From NCBI GenBank assembly GCA_032717465.1, contig CM064732.1:28681607-28745606 (forward strand): a stretch of 64,000 nt of DNA, written 5' to 3'. A program made the translations under genes and the position numbers. Shown here in pieces: positions 33,277-43,764 of this stretch. Source of the DNA: Coenobita brevimanus (taxonomy: Eukaryota; Arthropoda; Malacostraca; Decapoda; Coenobitidae). Under the pieces are notes generated by a model that was not told the DNA's origin, did not search any database, and saw only the letters and a program-made list of their open reading frames with translations. Within the stretch, counting starts at the first letter, position 1. Every line of letters starts with the position of its first letter.

Positions 33277-35222
33277 TGTCTATCTATCTATCTATCGCCA
33301 GACGCCTCAATCTCGTTCGGGGTGGCCACAAACAAATCGCCTCCACGTTGCCCTGTCCCCCGCCATTTCACTGCCCCACTCCCAACTCACACCCCCCTCT
33401 CTCATATACCTCTCCACCCCATCCCTCCATTTCATCCTCGGTCTCCCCCTCGCTCTTCCCCTCTCCACCTCACTCACATACACTCTCTTCGTCAGTCTTT
33501 CACCCTCCATCCTCTCCACATAGCCAAACCACCTCAGTGTATTCCTCCTAACGCTTCCTAAACCACCTCAGTGTATTCCTCCTAACGCTTCCTATCACAT
33601 CCACATCCACACCACAACGCTCCTTTATATCCTCATTTGTCAGGCTGTCTCTCCATGTGACTCCACAGGCTCCTCTTAAATAACTCATTTCTACTGCTCT
33701 CACTCTTGACTTATGTCCTTCCAGCAACGTCCAAGCTTCACTTCCATACGTTAGAGTTGGTATCACAATACTGTCATGTAGTAACTTTTTCACTTCCATG
33801 CTCACTTCCATGCTTCTTATCACTGCTTTCAAGGAACCAGCAACCTTTCTTCCCTGCTGTACCCTTTCAAGCACTTCACCCTCCAAACCTCCATCCTTAC
33901 TCATCACACTACCCAAGTACTTAAACGTACTCACATTTTCCAATTCCTCACCATCCAACCTCGCTGTACATTCTCTGACTTCACCTGTCTCAAAGACCAT
34001 CACTTTACTCTTCCCTACATTCACCTTTAGATTCCGTTTCTTACACAGTCTCCCAAACTCATCCACCAAGCCTTGCAGCTCTCCTTCGTCTTCACTCAAC
34101 AACACAGTATCATCTGCAAACAACAGTACAGGGAGTTTCCAAACACTACCCTCTCTCGCCAGGGCCACTCCAACATCCACTAACCTACCTTGTACTTCTT
34201 TTATTACCCCATCCATGTACAGATTGAACAACCATGGAGACATGACACATCCCTGTTTCAACTCAACCTTCAAAGAGAAAAATTCACTCAGTTCACCATC
34301 CACACGCACTGCAGCCTTCGCACCATCATACATACTCTTCACAGCATTCAACAACTTCCCATCTACTCCATATATTCTTAATACTTTCCATAATCCTTGT
34401 CTCGCACCATCATACATACTCTTCACAGCATTCAACAACTTCCCATCTACTCCATATATTCTTAATACTTTCCATAATCCTTGTCTATCTACCCTGTCAT
34501 ATGCTTTCTCGAAATCCATGAAAGCTGCATACAACTTCTTTCCCTTCTCTAGAAACTTTTCCACTAAAGATCTAAGAATGAATATCTGATCTACACAACC
34601 TCTTCCCTTCCTAAAGCCTCCCTGTTCTTCTCCATCTAATTTCTCTGTTCTTTCTCTAACTCTGTCGATAAGTATCCTACCATACACTTTTCCTATTATA
34701 CTAAGAAGACAGATGCCCCTATGATTACCACACACTTCTTTTTCCCCTTTTCCTTTGTACAAGGGAATAATTATACCTGACTTCCAATCCTCCGGGACTC
34801 TACCTTCCTCCCAGGCCAATCTGCACATTTTCCACATCCATTCTGTTACTATCCCTCCCCCATACTTCAGCATTTCACCACACACTCCATCAATTCCTGG
34901 GGCTTTTCCCAATTTAACTTTCTTCATTGCTTCTACAACTTCTATCCTACTGATTTCTTCCTGTCTTCTCACCTCCCTCCTCCTCCCAGCCATTCCCCAG
35001 CCACTTATACTCGTATTACTTCCATCCTCTATGTTCAACAATTCCTTAAAGTGTTCTCTCCATCTGCTCACTTTTTCTCCCTTCTCCACTAGTAATCTAC
35101 CATTTTTATCTTTCACTCTCCTGCTAACTTCACTTCCACCCTGTCTTACTCATTTCACCTCTTTCCAGAACATTTTCTTACAGTCTCTCCACTTTACACT
35201 CAAGTTCCTTCCAAATTATTAA
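33277..35222 (-). mobile_element. LINE-B relative, reversed, 5'-truncated
   Basis: On the minus strand it runs from about 35222 to a (TAGA)n tail, seen on the plus strand as TCTATCTATCTATC at 33280. It lacks the endonuclease. It carries two internal tandem duplications, of 84 bp and 34 bp. The copy differs from the 26.4/45.5/61.1-kb group by many synonymous changes, so it is a sister subfamily. Its last bases read 'GGCCACCCCG' then 'GAGGCGTCTGGC', the closest match in the window to the end of the 5S-derived SINE. Confidence 0.85.
33548..35116 (-). pseudogene. LINE-B relative RT, long open frame
   Basis: 522 codons are open. RT motifs in order: 'LGKAPGIDGVCGEML', 'PLYKGKGEKEVCGNHRG', 'EEQGGFRKGRGCVDQIF', 'AFMDFEKAYDRVDRQG', 'KQGCVMSPWLFNLYMDG', catalytic 'FADD', 'KKRNLKVNVGKSKVMVF'. 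A perfect 28-residue duplication (RQGLWKVLRIYGVDGK...) sits between motifs A and B. The frame ends early because of a 34-bp duplication at 33526-33593; the final 70 residues lie in another frame (33307-33519, 'RARGRPRMKWRDGVERYM'). Start is undefined because the 5' part is missing. Confidence 0.86.
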
Positions 35223-35361
35223 TCGGAGTTATTCAAGTAGTTTCCATGACACATGACACTGGAAGTCTCATAGTAGAATACCTATCATCATCTACAGTAT
35301 GCTGAACCGAAACACAAAAACAGAAAAATTCAGTACAGTTCAGAGTCAAGAAACTAAAGTC

Positions 35362-35388
35362 CTTTTTTTTTTTTTTTTTTTTTTTTTT
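35362..35388. repeat. Poly-T run
   Basis: 27 T residues; on the minus strand a poly-A. Confidence 0.95.
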
Positions 35389-35394
35389 CTAATG

Positions 35395-36430
35395 GCTGAA
35401 GTGGGAAATGAGTAATTTTTTCCTTGTTGGAATACTGACCTTTCATGGATGGAATATTATGCATTGTTATAATGGTCGCTGGAGAATTCGACGCTGGTAA
35501 AGTGGTCTGCTTGAGTACTATACATTACTGGAGTGATAAATGAAGTACTCAGTATTGTTATAGTCAGTTGACATGCTGGAGTATTGTACATTTTTTTGAT
35601 GAGCTGGACTAATGCTGAAAATTGGCAATTTGAATTGTTTCTGTACTGAATATTGCCATAATGAGTTCCTACAATTCAGAACTTTGATGTAGTGAATGAT
35701 GTATTGCTAAACCGTGATAATATAAAGATAATGAAGTAATGAAACTGATTTAGTGAGATACTGAGGTATTGAACATTGATATACTAAGTTGCTGTACTAC
35801 GGAACACTGATGAAATGATCGTTAATATGTTGAACTATACTACAGTGAGATGCTGGGGTACTGATCATTTGCTCAGTGATTTACTCGGGTGCTGAACATT
35901 CCCATACTGATGTGTCGTCTTTCACCAAGTTCTAAACATAGACATAATGAATTATTTTAACACTAAAAATTAATATTGTGTTATTGGACTAATAAACATT
36001 AATAGAGTAAGTGCCGAAATATGGAACACTGGTCCAGTGATTTATGGAAAACTGAGCATTGATATAATGAACTAGCGGGATACTGAATGTTTATATAATG
36101 ATTGCTGGAATACTAAGCAGTGATAGTTATCCTTGGGGTACTGGACAGTGTTATAGTTTAATGTCCTCCTTGATAAAGTTCCGAATATGGAAAGCAATGG
36201 ACTGCTACAGCAGCCTGATGAACAGTGATGCAGTAAGTTGGTTTAATAGAACATTGATAGGATAAGTTGTTTCCTTCCGGAAGTACTGAACGTTGTTATA
36301 GTAACCTATCTTTCCTACTAAAGCGCTGAACACTGACTGATATGGCAAGTTTTCTTCTTTACAGGGATGTCAAGAACTGATATGGTAAGAATAATTGCCT
36401 TTCTCTTACTGTTAGGTACTGCTGAGAAAT
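35395..36430. repeat. Ancient ~30-bp minisatellite with 40-bp variant units
   Basis: About thirty units resemble GAACATTGATATA.TGAGTTGCTGG.ATACT. Unit starts can be walked at steps of 28-31 bases. Some units are ~40 bases because they carry an extra CTTTC-like block (for example near 35920, 36165, 36265 and 36305). Identity between units is low, so only the phase and a few words (GAACA, TGATA, GTACT) persist. No gene is present. Confidence 0.7.
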
Positions 36431-36584
36431 GTATGGCTGGCTTCACCTTTAGGTAAATGTTGCAAGTGAGTTCTCTGGCTGTTGCGTGTGTCTCCTGTGA
36501 CCTCATAGAATATTAGAAGTACTGGACAAAATTGGGATGTGTGTTACAGAGTCAGATGTGGACACATAAAAAGAAATAAATACG

Positions 36585-36585
<1 letters not shown>

Positions 36586-36657
<72 letters not shown>

Positions 36658-36719
36658 TGTGTGTGTGTGTGTGTGTGAGTATAGAGTGCGAAGGACATAA
36701 CTGCATGGCAACAGGGACA

Positions 36720-36762
<43 letters not shown>
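36586..36762. repeat. (AT)n-(GT)n and (AG)n microsatellites
   Basis: (AT)n at about 36588-36655 joins (GT)n to 36678; (AG)n lies at 36724-36760. Confidence 0.96.
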
Positions 36763-36763
<1 letters not shown>

Positions 36764-36830
36764 CCAGAGGACCAGCCAGCGTGTTGTCAGTATTTGGTGT
36801 GGCAGTGTGAAACAAACCCTTAAGTAAATC

Positions 36831-37101
36831 GAAATCCTGTACACCAGGAAACCTTTTACCATGCTGGGTATTAACCACATTACCAAATTCTGGCGCCAAG
36901 TGGTTTAGTAAGTTGTTAAGGCTCTCCAATCGGATTGAGCAGAGGCAGGTTGATATCCAAGGGTGGTTGGGGTTTATTGCTCATGTAATGCCACTCAGGG
37001 ATGAGTGAGGCTGGTTATTCTCATCTTAAAAGTCAATACCAACTTGCCTAGCCCCGGGCTTCTACGCTCCTCATGGGGCAACAAAGGATTGGATGATGGC
37101 T

Positions 37102-37103
<2 letters not shown>
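36831..37103 (+). mobile_element. SINE2 family, copy 3
   Basis: It starts inside the hairpin (ATCCTGTACACCAGGAAACC) and keeps the box A-like 'TGGTTTAGTAA' and box B-like 'GGTTGATATCC'. It continues through 'CCACTCAGGGATGAGTGAGG' to 'AAAGGATTGGATGATGG'. It ends at (AT)n 37104-37148, then (TTTA)n. Confidence 0.85.
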
Positions 37104-37153
<50 letters not shown>

Positions 37154-37172
37154 TTATTTATTTATTTATATA
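37104..37172. repeat. (AT)n-(TTTA)n microsatellite
   Basis: AT units pass into about five TTTA units. Confidence 0.95.
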
Positions 37173-37382
37173 CCTGTGAATACACATTCATCAGTATTTT
37201 TTATTTTTTGTTCCATCGTAGTTTCTTCTACCTTCACCAGACCACTGTTTACGATTGCATAATATGCAGCAGTTCTAGTGAGTACATTTTAAAAAATAGT
37301 GGTAAATGGGGACGCTCGATGTCCAATTACCCGTTGTAGGGATACTCCAGATGACTCTAAAGTGAGTTACAAGTTAACTGGT

Positions 37383-37775
37383 TTCTCTTAATCCTGGAAA
37401 CCATTTGTTACGTTGAGTGGTAACAAACACAAGGAGACTCCTGGCACGCTTACTGATTACGGAGCTTCAGTCATATGCGGCCAAATAGATTTTACATCCC
37501 AGAGAAGGTTGAGATTTTTCATTCATTCATTCATTGCCAGACGCCCCAACCGGGGTGGCCAAGGGCTTAGAGTTAATTGTTTTACAGGGAGGTGCACTAA
37601 TCCTCCACCAACCCCACTTGACACGTAGGGATGCCAACAGCATCTGGTGTTCCCAGGCGGTCACCCATCCAAGTACTAACCAGACCCAACGTTGCTTAAG
37701 GTTGAGATTTATTGCTACATAATACCACTAGGAAGTTCTTGCATGTGGTCCTCTGCGCTTCTGGTGGAACGAAAA
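37383..37775 (+). mobile_element. SINE2 family, copy 4, split by 5S-derived SINE
   Basis: The left part has a decayed hairpin (TGGTTTCTC...CCTGGAAACCA) and 'GTTACGTTGAGTGGTAAC'. The right part resumes at 37698 with 'TTATTGCTAC', 'ATACCACTAGG'. Between them lies a 180-bp insert with 13-bp direct repeats at its ends. The copy is more diverged than copies 1-3. Confidence 0.7.
37518..37697 (-). mobile_element. 5S rRNA-derived SINE, copy 1, with perfect target duplication
   Basis: On the minus strand the first ~65 bases match the 3' half of 5S rRNA: 'GGTTAGTACTTGGATGGG', 'GACCGCCTGGGAA' and 'GATGCTGT'. An unrelated body of about 90 bp follows, then an end shared with LINE-B ('GGCCACCCCG', 'GGCGTCTGGC') and a (CAATGAATGAATG) tail. 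The insert is bounded by the 13-bp direct repeat AAGGTTGAGATTT (37505-37517 and 37698-37710), as expected from target-primed insertion. SINEs with a 5S head are known as the SINE3 class. Only the 3' half of 5S remains, so the internal promoter is partial (box C region present, box A absent). Confidence 0.85.
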
Positions 37776-37779
37776 GAGA

Positions 37780-38366
37780 GTGGATGACAGAAAGACTTTT
37801 CTCTTTCTTTCCATTCCTTCCCTTTTCTTCCTTTCAGCTTTCAGTTGTACCGAATTCATAGCCTGTCAAATCTTTCCATCTCACTTAATCCACCCCTACC
37901 ATTTCCTACTTTCTATGTTCCTTACTCCGTTTTCTTCTCTCCCAGTTCATGCACATTTTTACTTATTTCACTCCTGTTTTTCCTTTTCTCATCTCTTTCC
38001 ACCATGTCATTTTTTTTTTCACCTTTACTAAATTACATGCCATTTTTCACCCCAGACACTCTCCATATTTTTCTCAACCCGTTCCACTCTAAAACTTCAT
38101 CCGCACTTTTTTCTCCTTTTGCTACTTTTTTTTTTTTTTTACTTTGCTCTAAGTTATTTTTTCTCCTTTTTTAGGCCATGCTCTTTAATTACACCATCGT
38201 AATAGTTCTTCACACTCTCAACATTATTCCGGTTTTTCTCTTCTCATTTCACTCACGAGATTTTCTTGTTTTCATCATTGCTTTTCTATTTTATTCTGTT
38301 TCATTTCCGAACTCTTTGCAATGTTGCCACTGGTAATCCTAACACCAGCACTCTCCGCATCTTACC

Positions 38367-38404
<38 letters not shown>

Positions 38405-40238
38405 ATCAGCTTGTATCAATATTTCTTCCTGTCTCCGTACTTCTTTTGTCTTCTTTACTATTCCCCCATTTCATGATTTCAACTTTTCAGCCCAAAGTCA
38501 TCATTTAGATATCTCGTTGGTGTCAGACGATTAAATTCAGTTTGAGGAAGACATTTAGGAATATTGGGTTTCAGATAGCTTTCAGTTGCCCTTTGACAAG
38601 AGTCTCCAGTTAGGTGTATAGAACTGTCTGGAAGTAGCAAGGGTATATCAGTAGAATACTACACCTAATTCAATGGGCTAAGCCTTTTCATCTGACACCA
38701 TCCAGCCTCTAGTGCTTCACTTCTCACTTTCAGTATTTTTCTCCCCCAGTCTCATTTAATCTCCGTATTTCTTTACTTTCTTCCTGTCTCTCACCTTTCT
38801 TGATTGTCTTCGCTTTTCTCTTTCCTCTCGATATTGTTTTCTGCTCCACCCTCGTCATCCCTCTTCGTATTCTCGCAAAATGTTTTCCTGTCACCAATCC
38901 TTCCTCCCTGCCTTCTCTTTGCTCTTCATTCCTTTTGTTTTCTGATCAGTTCTCTCTTCATATCTATTTTATACCTCCTGTCTTCTCCTGTCTCATAAGT
39001 TCCTTCCTTATCTTCATTATTTTCTTTCCTTTATACATCCTTAACTTCATTTTGTTTTCTTTTATATCCCCAACTTCATTGTTTTCTTTTCTTTTTATAT
39101 CCTTAACTTCATTCTTTTCTTTTCCCTTTATATCGTTCACCTCATTCTTTATTCAGGTTCTTTAAATTTTCTCAGGTTTCCTATTGCCCATTTTTCTCCT
39201 CATTTTCCTTCTTCTCTCCCATACTTAAATATCCCTTCCTACTCTTTAAGTTTCCTCCCCGTTCCGTCTCTCCCTTTTCCTGCTTCCAGTTTCTGCTACA
39301 TCTCTTCCCTCTGTTCTCTCTCGTTTCTCAATATTCTTACCCCACTCTCAATTAACCTTTTTTCTCTTCCTGTCTCTCATATTCCTCCCAGTCTTCCCTC
39401 TTCTTTATCATCTCGACATTTTCTGTCCTATGCTCAAATTTTCACCTTCTGATCCTTCTCATCGATTTCAGTTCATCTTCTTCGTATCCTTCTATTTTTA
39501 TACCATCTCCTTTGTATCCTTCTCACTCTTTTCATCTTCTTATCTCTCTTGCTGTCCTTTCCCCTTTCCCGTACCTCCTCCCAAACCTTCTTCCCCTCTT
39601 CCCCCTCAGTGTTTAATGCTCCACTCTCTTTATTTTGGTCTTCTCCCTTCCTATCTACCACGTTTCCTATCGGTCTTCTCTCCTTCCTTTTGTCGCAGTA
39701 GTTTTCCTTGTTTCATCCTGAGTTCATCTTCCTACTTTGTTCTCTCTTCTTGCATGTCATCTGTCATCCATATTTTTTACCTTCAGTCTACTGCCAACAT
39801 TTCCATTACCACCATATTAATTTCCTTTATACTCCTCCCCTCCTTTCCTTTATTTCAATTTTCCTTCCAATCATTGTGTCTTTTTTATTTGCTATAGTTG
39901 CTGCTCCAATCTATACTCACCTCGTTAAATTCATACTTTTTTGTCACATACCATTCTTCCCTATATTTGTTCTTAACTCTCCGATCACTATCTTGATTTG
40001 TTAAAAAAAAAAAAAAAACGGTTGGAACAACCTTTACTTCACACCCACTTTCTATGTCCGAGCTTTCTTTACTGTCTCCCTCATACTTCTCCTGTGTACA
40101 GTTTGTATTCCACTTTCTCTTTCTTCCCGTCATATCAATTCTCTCTTATACTGGCTCTCATAATTCCTTCCCAAGTTACTCTTCTCACTCTGTTTCACCA
40201 TAATGAATATGGGTTTCTTTGTTCTCACTATCCATCCA

Positions 40239-40305
<67 letters not shown>

Positions 40306-40435
40306 TGTGTTTATTCTCCCTCATTCTCCTGAATTTACATTTGCGTCTCTTACGTTTCAGCTCTCTATCCTGTGCTTCTCATTTCTATTATATTTTGCAC
40401 TGGTATCGCTTCTCTACCAATATCGTTCTCTTAAT

Positions 40436-40473
<38 letters not shown>

Positions 40474-40480
40474 AAAATCC
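37780..40480. repeat. 2.7-kb polypyrimidine (plus strand) region
   Basis: The plus strand is almost all T and C in words such as TTTTCTTC, CTTTCC and TCTCTTCC, with pure (CT)n at 38369-38402, 40241-40301 and 40445-40471. Long Ser/Phe/Leu-rich frames on the plus strand (for example 39430-39897) result from this bias and have no domains. Nothing else is recognised. Confidence 0.75.
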
Positions 40481-40603
40481 GGATGTTGAGGAACCAGAGA
40501 ATCAGAATAATTATCCATTTCCACCTTCACGCGGAGAGTTCACAAAGGGCGCTCATTAACTGTGCGTGTTCGCTGCGGCGAAAAGAGGGAGTGAAACTGG
40601 ATT

Positions 40604-40608
<5 letters not shown>

Positions 40609-40649
<41 letters not shown>

Positions 40650-40783
40650 TGTGTGTGTTCTTGCATGTGCGTTTTTTGAGAAAATTTTGATATGTACATG
40701 CTTGTGAATAATCAAGTGAATACAGTCATGTGCTTGTGTGTGTATCGTTGCAGGTATTAAAGTGTGCATATGCGTATGAATAC

Positions 40784-40846
<63 letters not shown>
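40609..40846. repeat. (GA)n and (GT)n microsatellites
   Basis: (GA)n at 40609-40647 leads into a short GT run; (GT)n at about 40784-40846. Confidence 0.96.
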
Positions 40847-40848
<2 letters not shown>

Positions 40849-41082
40849 TGTGTGAATCAGAGATAGACAGACAGACAGACAGAGGGGGGGGCTAATGATG
40901 GAGAGCAGATAATTAACGGAAGGAAACAAAGACAAAAGCTGTTAGTCACCTATTTTAGTGACCCTCCGTCGTTATGTGTAATTATATCCTATATTTATAT
41001 AGAATCAGTAATGGATAATATAATTTACCGTTTGTGCGTAAATATGCTTAGGGGTAAATAATTCTCCGGACTGGAATGCTCG

Positions 41083-41156
<74 letters not shown>
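41083..41156. repeat. (AT)n tract closed by TCGA on both sides
   Basis: TCGATATA at the left and TATATCGA at the right make a 74-bp perfect palindrome. A poly-T run follows at about 41195-41212. Confidence 0.95.
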
Positions 41157-41759
41157 AAATTCTTGGTCCGTGTGTCATGCTGTATGACGCCAAGTTTTTT
41201 TTTTTTTTTTTTCTGAACGTGCGTGATATATGACCACATCGCATCTTTTCTTTTATTATTTTGCCACACTCACTTAGTACACAGTTCCGAATAAGCGTAC
41301 CTGTATGTATGTAATTCAGGGTATAAACAGTAACATGTTGAAAAAAATCTCTACAGCCAAAATAAATCAGAGCGGTCCAATTTATAAGCAACAATTATCC
41401 AGTAACCATTAATATCAACAGCTGCACCGACAGCCTCACTCCCGTCGTCACTTCACAGACACTGTAAGGGGAAAAACCTCATGAGGCTTATATAAGATAG
41501 TCATGTGTTTTCCCTTAAATGGTTGTCTCTCCCTCCAGGCGCTGACGGAACAAGGGAAGTAAGGCTGTGTCCCGACAATCAGCTAATTATTCTGTCTCGC
41601 CTGTCACGTATCCTGGCGCGGGAATAACTGGTCCCGACTGAAATAGCTCGCGGAGACCTTTTAAAATTCTCAACTTCTGGCAATTAGTTTTCAGAGACAG
41701 ACAGACAGACAAAACATGAGATGACAGGAGAGAAATGTTTGATGTACGAACATAAATCA
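41157..41759. other. Intergenic stretch, nothing recognised
   Basis: About 600 bases with no coding region or shared repeat. Confidence 0.45.
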
Positions 41760-41767
41760 ATATATAT

Positions 41768-41818
<51 letters not shown>
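41760..41818. repeat. (AT)n microsatellite
   Basis: Nearly pure AT tract ending TACAGTATTTG. Confidence 0.96.
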
Positions 41819-41819
<1 letters not shown>

Positions 41820-41929
41820 TATTTGTATATTATGTAAGGATAAAGGAACCAAAGGTTAGGAGTACGCATGATTAGTTCCTCCAAGAAACTGTAACACAAT
41901 TATCATTGTGGAAGCTTCAAAAACAGTGC

Positions 41930-42904
41930 TGAAATGCGTAATTTTGATATGAACTATAAACTTACTTGTTTTACATGCAAACCGTCGCAAGCGGATACCC
42001 GCTATGTCGGCCATACAGGTTGATTCTGCTGTAAACTCAGTCCATCACTCATCGCCCGTCAATACTTACCTAGCCATATATGACCTAACCGAACTTGAAA
42101 CAACCTAACCTAACCTAACCCAAATCAATCAAATCTGACTTAATTTAACTTAAGCTAACTAATGTGAACGATTTGGGGACGAATGAGTTCGGGGCCGAGT
42201 CAACCCATTGCCCTCTGTGCTACGCAAACGCCGATGTCAATGGACCTAACTCCGTGCTCTTGATTAATATGTCAGTTTTGCATAATGAGGGAGCCATGAA
42301 TGAATTTACTCTTCTGTAGCATAAATGATATGTACACCGAATATGGGTGTCATAAATTCATTTGTAATCCTGAAAGTTAGTTCCTGTTATAAAATATTCA
42401 TTATTTACTGACTGTATCTCTCCTTCAGTTTGTCAGTAATTTCTTGGTCTTTTTATTTTTTGTTCCAAATATTTTTAGATTTATCTGGTGTCATTTTCTT
42501 TATTCTTTACCAGTTCACATTTTTCCTTGTCATCGTTTTCAATTTTATATTTAAGCTTTTCTGAATGCATTTATAGACTCAAATGTAAGGATCGCATCAT
42601 CGTTGATGTTAGTTTATCAACAAGGTAATATGAACAGATGTACGTAAGTGCACCATGTCTGAATGGAAATGATCATGTATTCCAGGGAATATCCTAGCAG
42701 TCTTTAACTTCAATTTTGTTTTTTCCTCACTTTTATCGACTCTCGACCTTACCTCTTTCGCAGTTCTCCCTGGTATATTTTTTCTTTTCCTTTTAATTTG
42801 AAGGTATTGCTACCAACGACTTCCTGTCATTTTTCCCTTTACTACTTCTCTTCCTTACTCACCCCCTCCCCCCTCCCGCCTCTCTCTCTCTCTCTCTCTC
42901 TCTC
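41930..42904 (+). repeat. Dispersed repeat D, copy 1 (~950 bp)
   Basis: It matches 58940-59880 over its length in the same orientation: 'GAAATGCGTAAT', 'GCAAACCGT', 'GGATACCCGC', 'GGGACGAATGAGTTCGGG', 'CTAACTCCGTGCTCTTG', 'TGAATTTACTCTTCTGTAGC'. The match runs on to a CT-rich end. It contains CCTAACCTAACCTAACC near 42104. No protein motif is visible, so it may be a non-autonomous element. It ends in (CT)n at about 42884-42904. Confidence 0.8.
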
Positions 42905-42914
42905 ATATTTTTAC

Positions 42915-42975
42915 ATGTCCGACTCTAGGCAAAGGCTTCAGGGCCAATTTCTCAGGGACAGTGACCTATCCCAAG

Positions 42976-42980
<5 letters not shown>
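42915..42980. repeat. Dispersed repeat E, copy 2 (partial)
   Basis: 'CATGTCCGACTCTAGGCAAA' to 'GTGACCTATCCCAAGGCC' matches the first third of the copy at 43485-43657. It then runs into an (AT)n tract (42979-43013). Confidence 0.8.
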
Positions 42981-43013
<33 letters not shown>

Positions 43014-43016
<3 letters not shown>

Positions 43017-43392
43017 TCAGAAGCAGCAGCAGTTTGAGTATCCACTGCAGGACCGGCCTATTCCGACCGAAGTCGGAGCGATACAGCCAATGTATCATTA
43101 CCAAGTGGCCTAGGCTGTCTAGTAGCGATTGGATATAGGGTGAGAAGTGCTTGTAAGTGTAATTGTAATGGCTTTGGATGCGTGGGTAGTCTGTGAACCA
43201 AGAGTAATCGGCCCGTGCAAGCCGACTGGGTGCAAGCATACTCTACAGTATGCGACACTGGTTCAACCTCAGCACCCCTTGTGTCCGCCAAGCAGTACGT
43301 GGCCAGGAGAACGCTTCCAAAGTTTTTTACCCTGGCGGGGCGCGAACCCTCGCTCTCCAGTGTACAAAAACGCACACTTTACCGCAGAGGCT

Positions 43393-43394
<2 letters not shown>
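43014..43394 (-). mobile_element. SINE1 (tRNA-Ala-derived), copy 2
   Basis: The minus strand starts 'GGAGCCTCTGCGGTAAAGTG' (43394) and has box B 'GGTTCGCGCCCC', then the SINE1 body and end ('CTGCAGTGGATACTC', then 'TCTGATGATATAT'). About 15 bases of the tRNA region are missing compared with copy 1, so box A is damaged. Like copy 1 it is flanked by (AT)n on both sides. Confidence 0.85.

Positions 43395-43480
<86 letters not shown>
43395..43480. repeat. (AT)n microsatellite
   Basis: Pure AT tract at the 5' end of the reversed SINE1. Confidence 0.97.
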
Positions 43481-43484
<4 letters not shown>

Positions 43485-43486
<2 letters not shown>

Positions 43487-43657
43487 TCATACTCTGGGCA
43501 CAGGCTTCAGGGCCTATTTCTCGGGGGCAGTGACCTATCCCAAGGCCCAGTAGTCCTCCTGCACCTTCACATGTCACCACTTCAGCGCTAACACCCACCA
43601 TCCATACTGAATACATGCTAGGGCTGTCTCATATAGGATTGGTGTGTTGGTATTATA
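43485..43657. repeat. Dispersed repeat E, copy 3 (longest)
   Basis: 'TCATACTCTGGGCACAGGCT' to 'GGATTGGTGTGTTGGTATTA'. Same order of words as the copy at 7697. It is followed by (GT)n and (AT)n. Confidence 0.8.
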
Positions 43658-43681
43658 TGTGTGTGTGTGTGTGTGTGTGTG

Positions 43682-43758
<77 letters not shown>
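43658..43758. repeat. (GT)n-(AT)n microsatellite
   Basis: About 24 bp of GT units, then about 75 bp of AT units, touching the truncated 5' end of RTE2. Confidence 0.96.

Positions 43759-43764
<6 letters not shown>

Noticed and set aside
33798..35222. Plus-strand frames of 155-263 codons opposite the reversed LINE-B
   Set aside because: Antisense shadows; the minus strand holds the RT motifs including FADD.
37635..37700. Possible 5S rRNA gene
   Set aside because: Only the 3' half matches, with several changes. It lies within a 180-bp insert with a target duplication and an unrelated body, so it is a SINE head.
39430..39897. 155-codon Ser/Phe-rich frame as a membrane protein
   Set aside because: Composition follows directly from the polypyrimidine strand; there is no start context, domain or bounded hydrophobic segments.
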